This document shows, piece by piece, positions 1 through 7,572 of a stretch of 52,074 nucleotides of DNA. The stretch covers positions 1 through 52,074 of the forward strand of contig JAGHUV010000011.1 of the NCBI GenBank assembly GCA_018064665.1. The letters run 5' to 3'. Every line of letters starts with the position of its first letter. Position 1 is the first letter of the stretch. This stretch comes from Candidatus Crickella caballi (GTDB lineage Bacteria; Bacillota; Clostridia; Peptostreptococcales; Anaerovoracaceae). A model generated the notes under the pieces. That model saw only the letters and a program-made list of their open reading frames with translations, made no database searches and was not told the origin of the DNA. The position numbers and the translations under genes were made by a program.

Positions 1-60
1 AGCTTTCAGGCGTTACTTCGCACCGATTACAACATGATATTCGCATAAGAAAAGCCCTCC

Positions 61-129
61 TTCAGGCGATAGCCTGAAAAAGAGCTTTGTCTACGGTCTG
101 ACGGGAGGCATATTGCCTCCCGTTTTTTT
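61..129 (+). terminator. Terminator of a gene upstream of the window
   Basis: A hairpin with the arm ACGGGAGGC pairs across a short loop with GCCTCCCGT (101-123) and is followed at once by a run of seven T. A second small hairpin (TTCAGGC/GCCTGAA) lies just before it at 61-78. The T-run is only on the plus-strand side, so it should end a plus-strand transcript entering from the left rather than the lysR gene that ends at 164. Confidence 0.75.
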
Positions 130-163
130 ATGTAAATAATCCTATACTATGCTTAACACAGCT

Positions 164-1045
164 TTATTTGGGCGTGCTCAGCTCTGTTGCAAATTCCAGA
201 AAAGCCTTCTCGGCTTCGTTCAGACTCTCGTATCTGTAGGCAATTCCTCTGGTGTAGGTGATTGCCGGTTCTATATCCATTACAAGAAGAGAATCCGGAA
301 GCGGTTCCTTCAAGGCCTCTTCGTGAAGGATAGCTATATCCGAATCGGTATCTACTATTGTTCGTGCGGCGTTATAGCTGCTTCTTATATAGTCGTGCTT
401 GTCCGGCAGGACCTTGCGCAAAGTCTCCTCAGCGATCGAAAGAAAAACAGTGTTGATACTCGGCAGAATTACGGTTTCGTGCTGTAAGTCTGCAAGGTTA
501 ATGCAGCTTCCCTTTGCGAGAGTATGGTCTTTTCTGATTAGTGCTTGCATGCGACCTGTAGCAACGGGGATAAAGTTAAAATCGAAAGTCTGTGTCGGGG
601 TCAGCGCTGTGGCAAACATGTTGAACTGAGATTTTCCAAACAGCTCGGGACCCATTCCGCTTAAAGTTTCAGTAAGTGCAAACCTGTAGTTAGGATACTT
701 CCTTATGTAGCTGGTCATATACAGCTGATATTCATAGAGGTGGAAATCCTCGCCGACGCCAAAATGAACAAGGTGCTCCTTCTGGCTGAGATACGATTTG
801 CGCTTGGCCTCAGACTGCTCGTAGGTTTCGATTATTTTGCTTGCGAAAGGTAAATAAAGCCGTCCGAACTCCGTAAGCTCGATGGAACGAGCGCCTCTGA
901 TGAAGAGGTCTGCACCAAGCTCCTTCTCTAGAGCTTTGATGTGCTTGGACAGAACGGGCTGGGAGATATATAGCTTCTCTGCCGCTTCAACATAGCTTAA
1001 AGTTTCGGTCAGTACGATAAATTCTTTAAGGTGAGTTATTTCCAT
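164..1045 (-). CDS. LysR-family transcriptional regulator
   Basis: A 293-residue LysR-type regulator of normal family length. Residues 1-60 form the winged helix-turn-helix: MEITHLKEFI, then the recognition region LYISQPVLSKHIKALEKELG. The rest is the periplasmic-binding-protein-like effector domain. I chose the ATG at 1045 because it has AAGGGGG six bases upstream and gives the standard LysR N-terminus; an in-frame ATG at 1069 has no such site. It is divergent from the Fe-S/FAD oxidoreductase gene at 1233, the usual layout for a LysR protein controlling its neighbour. That control and the effector are inferred, and the effector cannot be read from sequence. Confidence 0.93.
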   Translation of the reverse strand: MEITHLKEFIVLTETLSYVEAAEKLYISQPVLSKHIKALEKELGADLFIRGARSIELTEFGRLYLPFASKIIETYEQSEAKRKSYLSQKEHLVHFGVGEDFHLYEYQLYMTSYIRKYPNYRFALTETLSGMGPELFGKSQFNMFATALTPTQTFDFNFIPVATGRMQALIRKDHTLAKGSCINLADLQHETVILPSINTVFLSIAEETLRKVLPDKHDYIRSSYNAARTIVDTDSDIAILHEEALKEPLPDSLLVMDIEPAITYTRGIAYRYESLNEAEKAFLEFATELSTPK

Positions 1046-1096
1046 ACATACCCCCTTGAGACCTGTCATATAGAGTTACAAAATTTTATCGGCAAA

Positions 1097-1127
1097 AGTA
1101 TAACATAAATTCGCCCATGTATTCCAA
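1097..1127 (-). promoter_or_regulatory. Promoter of the lysR gene
   Basis: On the minus strand, TTGGAA (1127-1122) is followed after 19 bases by TATACT (1102-1097). TATACT is preceded by TGT, giving an extended -10. It sits about 50 bases before the lysR start codon. Confidence 0.5.
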
Positions 1128-1156
1128 TTTGTAATTGAAGCGATGACTTATTCGAA

Positions 1157-1185
1157 TTGATACCTGATTCTGATAGGCGTTTAAT
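1157..1185 (+). promoter_or_regulatory. Promoter of the Fe-S/FAD oxidoreductase gene
   Basis: TTGATA (1157-1162) and TTTAAT (1180-1185) are separated by 17 bases, a good sigma-A spacing. The spacer contains an imperfect dyad (CCTGAT then ATAGG) that could be part of a LysR operator. The site lies 48 bases before the start codon at 1233 and divergent to lysR. Confidence 0.5.
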
Positions 1186-1232
1186 TAATGTGTAATATAT
1201 TTCGCAAATTAAGTAAGAAGGAGGAATATAGA

Positions 1233-3920
1233 ATGTTTAATAGAGAGCAAGAATTGCTTAAGCTGTGCCATAAAGTTGGCTGCGGCGAATTCAAGTTCAC
1301 ACCTGAATTCCCTGAATACAAGATGCTCGATGATCTTCTTACAGATGAAGAGATTCAGCTTCTTAATGCACTGCCGGTAATGAAGCCTGTTACTGCATCG
1401 GTTGCTGCAGCACTTTCGCACATGCCGCTTAAGAAGGTCAAGACAATGCTCAGATCTCTCGCAGACAGACTGGTAGTTCCTGATATCAATCTGCACGCTG
1501 CAGGAAGCATGTATCTGCTGTTCCCGTTTGCACCGGGATTCTTCGAGTTCCTGCTTACTGATGACGAGTACCTCGAGACTCATCCACAGGTAGCAGAGCA
1601 GTTCAGAGATCACTCAGATACACATGAGCAGTCAGCAGCAACAACACCTATGGGTGCCGGAGTTATGAGAGTGATCCCTGTTGAGAGCTCACTCCCGGCT
1701 AAGACCAAGAAGATCAGCCTTGAGAGAGTAAGCTATTATCTCGAGACTGCAATGGGTTACTACTGTGCGCTTCCATGTCAGTGCCGTCGTGTAAGAAGAC
1801 TCACAGGCGAAGGAACAGGAGACCTTGAGGACGGAATGTGCCTGTTCATCGGTCTTGCAGCAGAGCCTTTCATCAGACAGGGAAGAGGCAAGAGTCTTAC
1901 TAAGGAAGAAGCTTACGAACTCGTAAAGCACGCAGAGGACCTCGGATGCGTTCATCAGATCACAACACTGATGAATGGAGTATCCTTTGCTATCTGTAAC
2001 TGCAGACCTGAGAGCTGCCTTGCGCTCAACAACACTCAGTATTACAACACTCCTGAACTTTCAAAGAGCAACTACGTTGCTGAGGTCGAGGCCGACAAGT
2101 GCGTTGCCTGCGGACAGTGCGTTGAGGTTTGCGCTAACAATGCTGTTAAGCTCGGTCAGAAGATCTGCAGCAAGAAGCCGATCGAGTATCCTGTAGCAGA
2201 TTCCCCATCAGACCACGAGTGGGGTCCTGAAAGATACAATCCTGATTTCCGTAACAACAAGAAGCTTGTTTATGAGACAGGAACTTCACCTTGCAAGACC
2301 CAGTGTCCTGCACACATTGCTATTCAGGGATACATCAAGCTCGCTTCAATGGGCAAATACACCGAAGCTCTTGAGCTGATCAAGAAGGAAAACCCATTCC
2401 CTGCAGTATGCGGAAGAATCTGCCCACACACTTGCGAGAACGAGTGTACAAGAGGCAACATCGACGATCCTATCGCTATCGATGACATCAAGAAGTTCAT
2501 CGCAGACAGAGAGCTCGATGCCAACCAGAGATTCATTCCTAAGAAGATCAATGACTTTGGCAAGAAGATCGCAGTTATCGGATCCGGCCCTGCAGGACTT
2601 TCATGCGCTTACTTCCTCGCAGCAGACGGCTACAATGTAACTGTTTTCGAGAAGGAAATGAAACCGGGCGGAATGCTCACTAACGGAATTCCATCCTTCA
2701 GACTTGAGAAGGACGTTGTCGATGCAGAGATCGATGTACTGAGAGCAATGAACGTTAAGTTTAAGTGCGGCATCGAGGTCGGCAAAGACGTAACGATCCC
2801 GCAGCTCAGAGAAGAAGGCTTTGAGGCATTCTATCTTGGTATCGGACTCCAGGACGGCGGCAAGATGAACATTCCGGGAGACGATGCAGCAGGTGTTATG
2901 TCAGGTATCGACTTCATTAAGAAGGTCAACCGCGGTGAGGACGTGAAGCTTAGTGGCAAGGTCGTAGTTATCGGTGGCGGAAACATTGGCGCAGATATCG
3001 CAAGAACAGCTGTAAGATGCGGTGCTGAGAGCGTTGATCTGTACTGTCTCGAGTCCTATGATGAGATGCCAATGGGCGAAGAGGATCAGGAATACTGCAA
3101 GTTTGACGGCGTTAATATCCATGCAGGCTGGGGCCAGACAGAGATCAAGAAGGACAAAGCGGGCAAGTGCTCATCCATCTCATTCCGCAAGTGCCTGTCG
3201 GTTAAGAATGACGAAGGTCGCTTTGACCCTAAGTTCGACGACAAGACTGTTGAGACAGCAGAGTGCACTACAGTTCTTTACTGCATCGGACAGAAGCCGG
3301 CATGGGGAACTATCCTCGAGGGCGTTAATGTTGAACTTGATGCAAGAGGCCTCGTAGTAGCAGATCCTCTGACGTATCAGACAAGTGAGCCTGACATCTT
3401 CGCAGGTGGAGATATTTACACAGGACAGAAGTTCGCTATCGATGCGATCGCAGCAGGTAAGCAGGGTGCGATCTCGATCCACAGATCTGTATGGAAGGGA
3501 CACAGCCTGACTCTTGGAAGAATCAGAAACAACTACATTGCACTCGACAAGGACGGCCTTGATTATGATGAGATCAGGAAGAGCTATGACAACACTTCAC
3601 GTCAGAGGTCAGCAATAACTGAGGCTAAGCTCCATACAATGAGAGATGAGAGAACTACTTTCACAGAGGAGCAGCTGAAGAAGGAGACTGCAAGATGTCT
3701 CGGGTGCGGAGCTTCTGTCGTTGACCCTAACAAGTGTCTCGGATGCGGCGTCTGCACAACAAGATGTAAGTTCGATGCTATTCACCTCAAGAAGGCTTAC
3801 GATACACCTGTTATGATCCCTCTTGGAATCACAACTAATGTACGTGAGAAGGCTGTTGAGAAGTACAAGGAAGAGCGTCAGAAGAAGATCGCTGAGAGAA
3901 AGGCCAGAGAAGGCAAGTAA
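1233..3920 (+). CDS. Multi-domain Fe-S/FAD/NAD(P) oxidoreductase, GltD-like
   Basis: An 895-residue cytosolic electron-transfer flavoprotein. Domains in order: a winged-helix-like region (about 35-90); a Cys-rich segment with CALPCQCR and CNCRPESC (about 178-262); a [4Fe-4S] ferredoxin motif CVACGQCVEVC (about 290-300); the GltD-type Fe-S helical domain with CKTQC and CGRICPHTCENEC (about 354-405); an FAD site GSGPAG (about 450); an NAD(P) site GGGNIG (about 572); and a C-terminal ferredoxin motif CLGCGVCTTRC. The ATG at 1233 has AAGGAGG nine bases upstream; the ATG at 1188 has none. Many Clostridia use GltD-like proteins to move electrons between NAD(P)H and ferredoxin or an enzyme partner. 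Given the Fe-S reductase modules nearby it could be their electron donor; that is inference. It is much longer than GltD itself (about 470). Confidence 0.85.
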   Translation: MFNREQELLKLCHKVGCGEFKFTPEFPEYKMLDDLLTDEEIQLLNALPVMKPVTASVAAALSHMPLKKVKTMLRSLADRLVVPDINLHAAGSMYLLFPFAPGFFEFLLTDDEYLETHPQVAEQFRDHSDTHEQSAATTPMGAGVMRVIPVESSLPAKTKKISLERVSYYLETAMGYYCALPCQCRRVRRLTGEGTGDLEDGMCLFIGLAAEPFIRQGRGKSLTKEEAYELVKHAEDLGCVHQITTLMNGVSFAICNCRPESCLALNNTQYYNTPELSKSNYVAEVEADKCVACGQCVEVCANNAVKLGQKICSKKPIEYPVADSPSDHEWGPERYNPDFRNNKKLVYETGTSPCKTQCPAHIAIQGYIKLASMGKYTEALELIKKENPFPAVCGRICPHTCENECTRGNIDDPIAIDDIKKFIADRELDANQRFIPKKINDFGKKIAVIGSGPAGLSCAYFLAADGYNVTVFEKEMKPGGMLTNGIPSFRLEKDVVDAEIDVLRAMNVKFKCGIEVGKDVTIPQLREEGFEAFYLGIGLQDGGKMNIPGDDAAGVMSGIDFIKKVNRGEDVKLSGKVVVIGGGNIGADIARTAVRCGAESVDLYCLESYDEMPMGEEDQEYCKFDGVNIHAGWGQTEIKKDKAGKCSSISFRKCLSVKNDEGRFDPKFDDKTVETAECTTVLYCIGQKPAWGTILEGVNVELDARGLVVADPLTYQTSEPDIFAGGDIYTGQKFAIDAIAAGKQGAISIHRSVWKGHSLTLGRIRNNYIALDKDGLDYDEIRKSYDNTSRQRSAITEAKLHTMRDERTTFTEEQLKKETARCLGCGASVVDPNKCLGCGVCTTRCKFDAIHLKKAYDTPVMIPLGITTNVREKAVEKYKEERQKKIAERKAREGK

Positions 3921-3954
3921 TCACAGCTCATATTAAGCGAAAGGGGTAATGCGG

Positions 3955-4308
3955 ATGCATGAAGTGACATTGATCTACGGCATCGCAGATGTTGTTGAGA
4001 AAACTGAAAAAGAGAATGGCATAGACCACATCGATTCGGTTGTCGTTCAGATAGGCGAACTCTCGGGAGTAATAACCGAGTTTCTCGACAAGTATTACCC
4101 GATGTTTGCTGAAACAATACCTGCGCTGGCCGGTTCAAAGCTTATCATTGAGGATGTTCCTGCGATCGGCAGATGCAACGATTGCGGAACTGAATTCGAC
4201 ATAGTCGCTGAAGAGGGAGTCTGCCCGAACTGTGAAAGCCGGCGCAAAACAGTGCTCTCGGGAACAGATTTCTTTATCAAGGAAATTCGGGTCTTCGAGG
4301 AAGCCTGA
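3955..4308 (+). CDS. hypA: Hydrogenase/nickel maturation protein HypA
   Basis: A 117-residue HypA, the nickel metallochaperone that helps deliver nickel to [NiFe]-hydrogenase (and to urease in some species). The N-terminus MHE carries His2, the nickel ligand of the family. The zinc site is two CxxC pairs (C74/C77 and C90/C93). The start at 3955 restores the conserved MHE terminus and sits eight bases after AAGGGG; an ATG two codons earlier (3949) is only two bases from that site. It follows the Fe-S/FAD oxidoreductase by 34 bases on the same strand. No hydrogenase or hypB gene is in the window, so the nickel enzyme it serves must be encoded elsewhere. Confidence 0.9.
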   Translation: MHEVTLIYGIADVVEKTEKENGIDHIDSVVVQIGELSGVITEFLDKYYPMFAETIPALAGSKLIIEDVPAIGRCNDCGTEFDIVAEEGVCPNCESRRKTVLSGTDFFIKEIRVFEEA

Positions 4309-4316
4309 CAGATAAA

Positions 4317-4349
4317 AGAAGGACGGAAGCGCATGCTTCCGTCCTTCTT
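4317..4349. terminator. Bidirectional terminator between hypA and the dipeptidase gene
   Basis: A near-perfect hairpin (AGAAGGACGGAAGC pairing across GCAT with GCTTCCGTCCTTCT) lies between two convergent genes. The flank is TTTTATC on the minus strand and CTTGCTTAAAA on the plus strand, so it fits the minus strand somewhat better. Confidence 0.7.
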
Positions 4350-4384
4350 GCTTAAAATCTAAATTCGATGCAAATCGATGTTTT

Positions 4385-5362
4385 CTAGCCGACGGTATCC
4401 TTGAGTACTCTGTGGAAGTTTCCGAATGCGATCTTCTCCATCTCCTCTTCGCTCATGCCTCTCTTTTTGAATTCTGCGAAGAGTGCAGGGATCTCTGCGG
4501 AGGTAGCCATTCCGATGAGGATGTCATCGAGTCCGGAGTAAACGCTAGGGTCGTTAGGGTCACCCAGATAGCCGTTGAAGTCGAAGCCGCAACCAACGTG
4601 GTCGATTCCCATAACATCGATCATGTGCTCTGCGTGATCGGCAAGTCCCTGAACATTCTGCTTCTCAGGAACAGGATCAACGAACTGGCTGAAGGAGTTC
4701 AGTCCGACAACGCCGTTAACGTCTCTGATCGCACGGAGCTGCTCGTCGCTGAGGTTGCGAGGAACGTCGCAGAGAGCTTTGCAGTTGGAGTGTGAAGCAA
4801 CGAATGGCTTATCGGTCCGCTTTGCGATATCCCAGAAGCCCGCTTCGTTGAGGTGGGATGTGTCTACCAGCATTCCCTTCTCCTGCATTTTCTTCATAGC
4901 CTCCTTACCGAGGTCGGAGAGACCTTCTGTTGAGCCGCTTGCAGCACTGTGTCCGAAAGCGTTCTCTTCGTTCCATGTCAGCATTCCGTGTCTTGCACCG
5001 AAATCATAGTACTCATCTATGCGGGCAAGTGTTGGGTCCATTGATGCGTAAGCCATACCCTCGACACCGATCCATACATAGAAGACGCCGTCTTTCTTAG
5101 CCTGTTCCATCTCAGCGATGGACTTTACGATCCTGAAATCCTTGGCTTCGGCAATTTCTTCAGTGATGCACTTGAACTGTTCTGCAGTTCTCTTCTCATA
5201 ATCGAGATGCGGAGGATCGCACCAGATAACCAGCATAGAGCCTTCTACATTTCCTTCCTTGAGAGCCGGCCAATGATGATTGTGAAATACATCGGTTTCG
5301 CCCTTTAATCTTTTAATGGTGACGTCTGCCCAGATGTCACTGTGAGCGTCAAAATATTTCAT
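4385..5362 (-). CDS. Membrane-type dipeptidase, peptidase M19 family
   Basis: A 325-residue zinc dipeptidase related to renal dipeptidase. The metal-binding N-terminal motif is FDAHSD; the bridging-acid region is GVEGMAY, and VDTSHL and VASHSNC carry the later His ligands, with GCGFDFNG near the C-terminus. No signal peptide is present, so it is probably cytosolic and cleaves dipeptides or related amide compounds. I took the ATG at 5362, which has AAGGAGG nine bases upstream and places the HSD motif near residue 8 as in other members; longer in-frame starts only add unconserved sequence. It is a single gene on the minus strand among plus-strand nickel-related genes. Confidence 0.9.
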   Translation of the reverse strand: MKYFDAHSDIWADVTIKRLKGETDVFHNHHWPALKEGNVEGSMLVIWCDPPHLDYEKRTAEQFKCITEEIAEAKDFRIVKSIAEMEQAKKDGVFYVWIGVEGMAYASMDPTLARIDEYYDFGARHGMLTWNEENAFGHSAASGSTEGLSDLGKEAMKKMQEKGMLVDTSHLNEAGFWDIAKRTDKPFVASHSNCKALCDVPRNLSDEQLRAIRDVNGVVGLNSFSQFVDPVPEKQNVQGLADHAEHMIDVMGIDHVGCGFDFNGYLGDPNDPSVYSGLDDILIGMATSAEIPALFAEFKKRGMSEEEMEKIAFGNFHRVLKDTVG

Positions 5363-5514
5363 AGTTTGCCTCCTTATAGAGCATTTGTACTGACTAATTT
5401 TAACACATTTATGATAGAATAGCTGTGAAAAGCGATAAAAGAATCGAAGAAACGAATACACAAGCAATAAGCTTCGGGGCTGATAATGCACTTCGAAGGA
5501 AAGGGGACTCGAGA

Positions 5515-5703
5515 ATGTGTTTATCTAATGTATATAAGAATGACGCATCGGCGGATAATCTGTTATACAGAAACATTGCTGATGTTAGGATCGACGGAAC
5601 GAAAATAATACTTACAGACCTTATGGGTATAAGGAGTGAGATCGAAGGATCAATCGAGAAGGTTGACCTGATGGAAAACTATATTATTGTGAGGGATATA
5701 TGA
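5515..5703 (+). CDS. CooT-like small nickel-binding protein
   Basis: A 62-residue protein of the CooT family. It starts MCLSNVY, has Cys at position 2, then the pattern NIADVRIDGTKI, TDLMGI and IIVRDI at the C-terminus. CooT of Rhodospirillum rubrum is a homodimer that binds nickel through Cys2 and supports maturation of CO dehydrogenase. The start at 5515 follows AAGGGG by about eight bases; an upstream in-frame ATG (5425) would add 30 unconserved residues. Its stop overlaps the next start by four bases (ATGA), so it is translationally coupled to the ferredoxin-type aldo/keto reductase. No CODH gene is in the window. Confidence 0.8.
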   Translation: MCLSNVYKNDASADNLLYRNIADVRIDGTKIILTDLMGIRSEIEGSIEKVDLMENYIIVRDI

Positions 5704-6845
5704 TTTACAGGAAATTTAAAGACAAAGAGCTGTCTCTTCTCGGAATGGGATGTATGAGATTCCCTTGCGTAGACGGCAAAGATGGAGAGCCGGATCAGGA
5801 GAAGGTCAATGAAATGGTTGATTATGCTATGGCAAACGGCATCAACTATTACGATACTGCTTACGGATATCACGAGGGCAAGAGTCAGATCGTGATCGGA
5901 AACGCACTTAAGAAGTATCCGAGAGAAACGTTTTATCTTGCAAACAAGTTCCCGGGATATATGGCTGAGAGCTTTACGAAAATCGACGAGATATTCAATG
6001 AGCAGCTGGAAAAGTGTCAGGTGGATTACTTTGATTTCTACTTATTCCACAATGTATGTGAATCCAACATAGATGCATATCTGGACGACGAGACAGGGCT
6101 CTTCGACTATCTGATGCAGAAGAAGGCGGAGGGCAAGATCAGGCATCTTGGATTCTCGACTCACGGCAGTCTCGATACCATGATGAGATTCCTGCGTAAA
6201 TACGGCAAGGATATGGAGTTCTGCCAGATTCAGCTGAACTATGTGGATATGGAACTGCAGGAAGCGAGATACAAGCTCGAAGCGTTGACGGCGATGGGAA
6301 TGCCAATATGGGTCATGGAGGGTCTGCGCGGCGGAAAACTTGCCCAAAGCTGCCTTGGCGCAGAGAAGCTGCTCTCTGAAAAGAGGAAGAGCTTCACGCC
6401 TGCAAACTGGGCTTTCGCTTTCCTTGAGAGTCTTCCGGATATCGGAATGATACTCTCGGGAATGTCTTCGTTCGAGCAGCTCAAACAGAACATCGAATTC
6501 TTTGGCAGAGAGCAGCAGCTCTCTGAAGAGGAGATGGGCATCCTCCTTACAGCAGCACACCTTGATATTGAGGCCAACAAGGATACCGTGCACTGTACAG
6601 CCTGCAGATATTGCACAAGCAAATGCCCGCTTGGTCTGGATATTCCGTGGCTCCTGAAGCTGTTTAATGAGCATGTGTATACGGGAGATGGTTTTATTGC
6701 ACCTATGGCAATCGGGGCTGTCGAGGAAGACAAGAGGCCTGCTGCATGTCTTGGCTGCGGAGAATGTGCCAGGGTATGTCCTCAGAAAATCGATATACCG
6801 GGAACTATGAAGAAGTTCTCCGAGGTGATTGCGAAATCAGAATAA
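5700..6845 (+). CDS. Aldo/keto reductase with C-terminal [4Fe-4S] ferredoxin domain (copy 1)
   Basis: A 381-residue fusion of an aldo/keto reductase barrel (about 1-285) and a two-cluster ferredoxin tail. The barrel shows YYDTAYGYH (catalytic Asp/Tyr region), LANKF (Lys) and FHNV (His). The tail has C299xxC302xxC305xxxC309 and C350xxC353xxC356xxxC360, each followed by Pro. This architecture is common in anaerobes; substrates are mostly unknown, and the clusters suggest ferredoxin-linked rather than purely NADPH-linked reduction. It overlaps the CooT-like gene by four bases. A paralogue at 28779 has the same architecture and also follows a nickel/CO-related gene. Confidence 0.88.
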   Translation: MIYRKFKDKELSLLGMGCMRFPCVDGKDGEPDQEKVNEMVDYAMANGINYYDTAYGYHEGKSQIVIGNALKKYPRETFYLANKFPGYMAESFTKIDEIFNEQLEKCQVDYFDFYLFHNVCESNIDAYLDDETGLFDYLMQKKAEGKIRHLGFSTHGSLDTMMRFLRKYGKDMEFCQIQLNYVDMELQEARYKLEALTAMGMPIWVMEGLRGGKLAQSCLGAEKLLSEKRKSFTPANWAFAFLESLPDIGMILSGMSSFEQLKQNIEFFGREQQLSEEEMGILLTAAHLDIEANKDTVHCTACRYCTSKCPLGLDIPWLLKLFNEHVYTGDGFIAPMAIGAVEEDKRPAACLGCGECARVCPQKIDIPGTMKKFSEVIAKSE

Positions 6846-6865
6846 TAGTGCTGAAAGAATAAAAT

Positions 6866-6907
6866 AACGGGCGGTAGCGATGGAAACATCGTCAACGTCC
6901 GTTTTTT
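6866..6907 (+). terminator. Terminator after aldo/keto reductase copy 1
   Basis: An imperfect hairpin built from ACGGGCGG..GCGATG and CATCG..CGTCCGT, with a GAAA loop, is followed by TTTTTT at 6902-6907. It separates this gene from the convergent His-rich protein gene. Confidence 0.65.
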
Positions 6908-6960
6908 AATGAAAATCTATAAAACTCACTGTCGTCTGAGGACGGGGCGTCAGTTCCGAG

Positions 6961-7254
6961 TCACTCGTTTGACAGCAAAGCCAGTGCCTGCTCCATGAGA
7001 AGATTGCTCTCTTCCAGACGGTCAACAGCATCGTGAACAAGGTCTGCGATTTCGTCTTCAAAACAGTGTGCGAGCTCGTGCAATTCTTCGGCATGATGTC
7101 TGTTGTGCGACAGCATGTAGTTGAGCATTGCAAGGGCTTCCTCGGGCGACGAAGCCACCCCGTGTGAGTGTGTCGTTCCGTCTGCGTGTGTATGTGTATG
7201 AACAGTGCCGTCGGCATGTGCATGTGTGTGCTCATGAGCGTGATTATCTGCCAT
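6961..7254 (-). CDS. Small histidine-rich, probably metal-binding protein
   Basis: A 97-residue acidic protein. The first 31 residues hold ten His in an alternating pattern (HAHEHTHAHADG, then THTHADGTTHSHG). The remainder is helical and again His-rich around HNRHHAEELHELAH, with one Cys. Alternating His tracts of this kind bind Ni, Co or Zn in HypB, CooJ and similar proteins. The start at 7254 has CGGAGG nine bases upstream. It has no membrane segment or signal peptide. With HypA and a CooT-like protein close by, intracellular nickel storage or buffering is my best inference, but zinc or cobalt is equally possible from sequence. I do not recognise a named family. Confidence 0.75.
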   Translation of the reverse strand: MADNHAHEHTHAHADGTVHTHTHADGTTHSHGVASSPEEALAMLNYMLSHNRHHAEELHELAHCFEDEIADLVHDAVDRLEESNLLMEQALALLSNE

Positions 7255-7389
7255 AATATTCCTCCGATTTTCTGCCCTTGATGTAGTGTTTTGCGTGCGG
7301 CCCGCCACTACAAATTGAAGGCTCCTGAAATACGACCTGAAAGTGCCGGAAATGCAGTGCTATCAAGCCTTGTTTTGAAGTATAACGCG

Positions 7390-7419
7390 TTGACAATTTA
7401 ATGTCAATCGAGTTAAAAT
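7390..7419 (+). promoter_or_regulatory. Promoter with overlapping palindrome, dehydratase-like module A
   Basis: A consensus -35 TTGACA (7390-7395) is followed after 18 bases by TAAAAT (7414-7419). The -35 is the left half of an inverted repeat, TTGACA-N6-TGTCAA (7390-7407), positioned where a bound repressor would block RNA polymerase. The regulator is unknown. Confidence 0.6.
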
Positions 7420-7429
7420 ACAACCAATA

Positions 7430-7560
7430 ATGTATGGTGTGGGGTACTGACCTCTGACACGAGCTCAGCCTACAAAAAAGGCTATCTGCAGAGGGCTCGA
7501 GTTGAGAAAAAATCCCGACCGGAAACACATTTGAACGTTATAACTTATACCTAAGAGAGG
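7430..7560 (+). promoter_or_regulatory. Structured 5' leader of dehydratase-like module A
   Basis: The stretch between this promoter and the gene at 7573 is long (about 145 bases) and can fold. AGCCT/AGGCT forms an inner hairpin around an A-rich loop. CGAGCTC can pair with GAG(GG)CTCG around it, and CCTCTG with CAGAGG as an alternative partner. Competing stems suggest a regulatory leader, but I match no known riboswitch class and see no terminator hairpin. The rest of the 7255-7572 gap holds no gene I can support. Confidence 0.35.
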
Positions 7561-7572
7561 CAAGGTGAACAC

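Noticed and set aside
149-629. Short plus-strand open frames opposite lysR
   Set aside because: Antisense to a complete LysR gene; no ribosome binding site or motif.
6042-6733. Minus-strand open frames of 210 and 164 codons opposite the aldo/keto reductase
   Set aside because: Shadow frames of a well supported gene, without a start signal.
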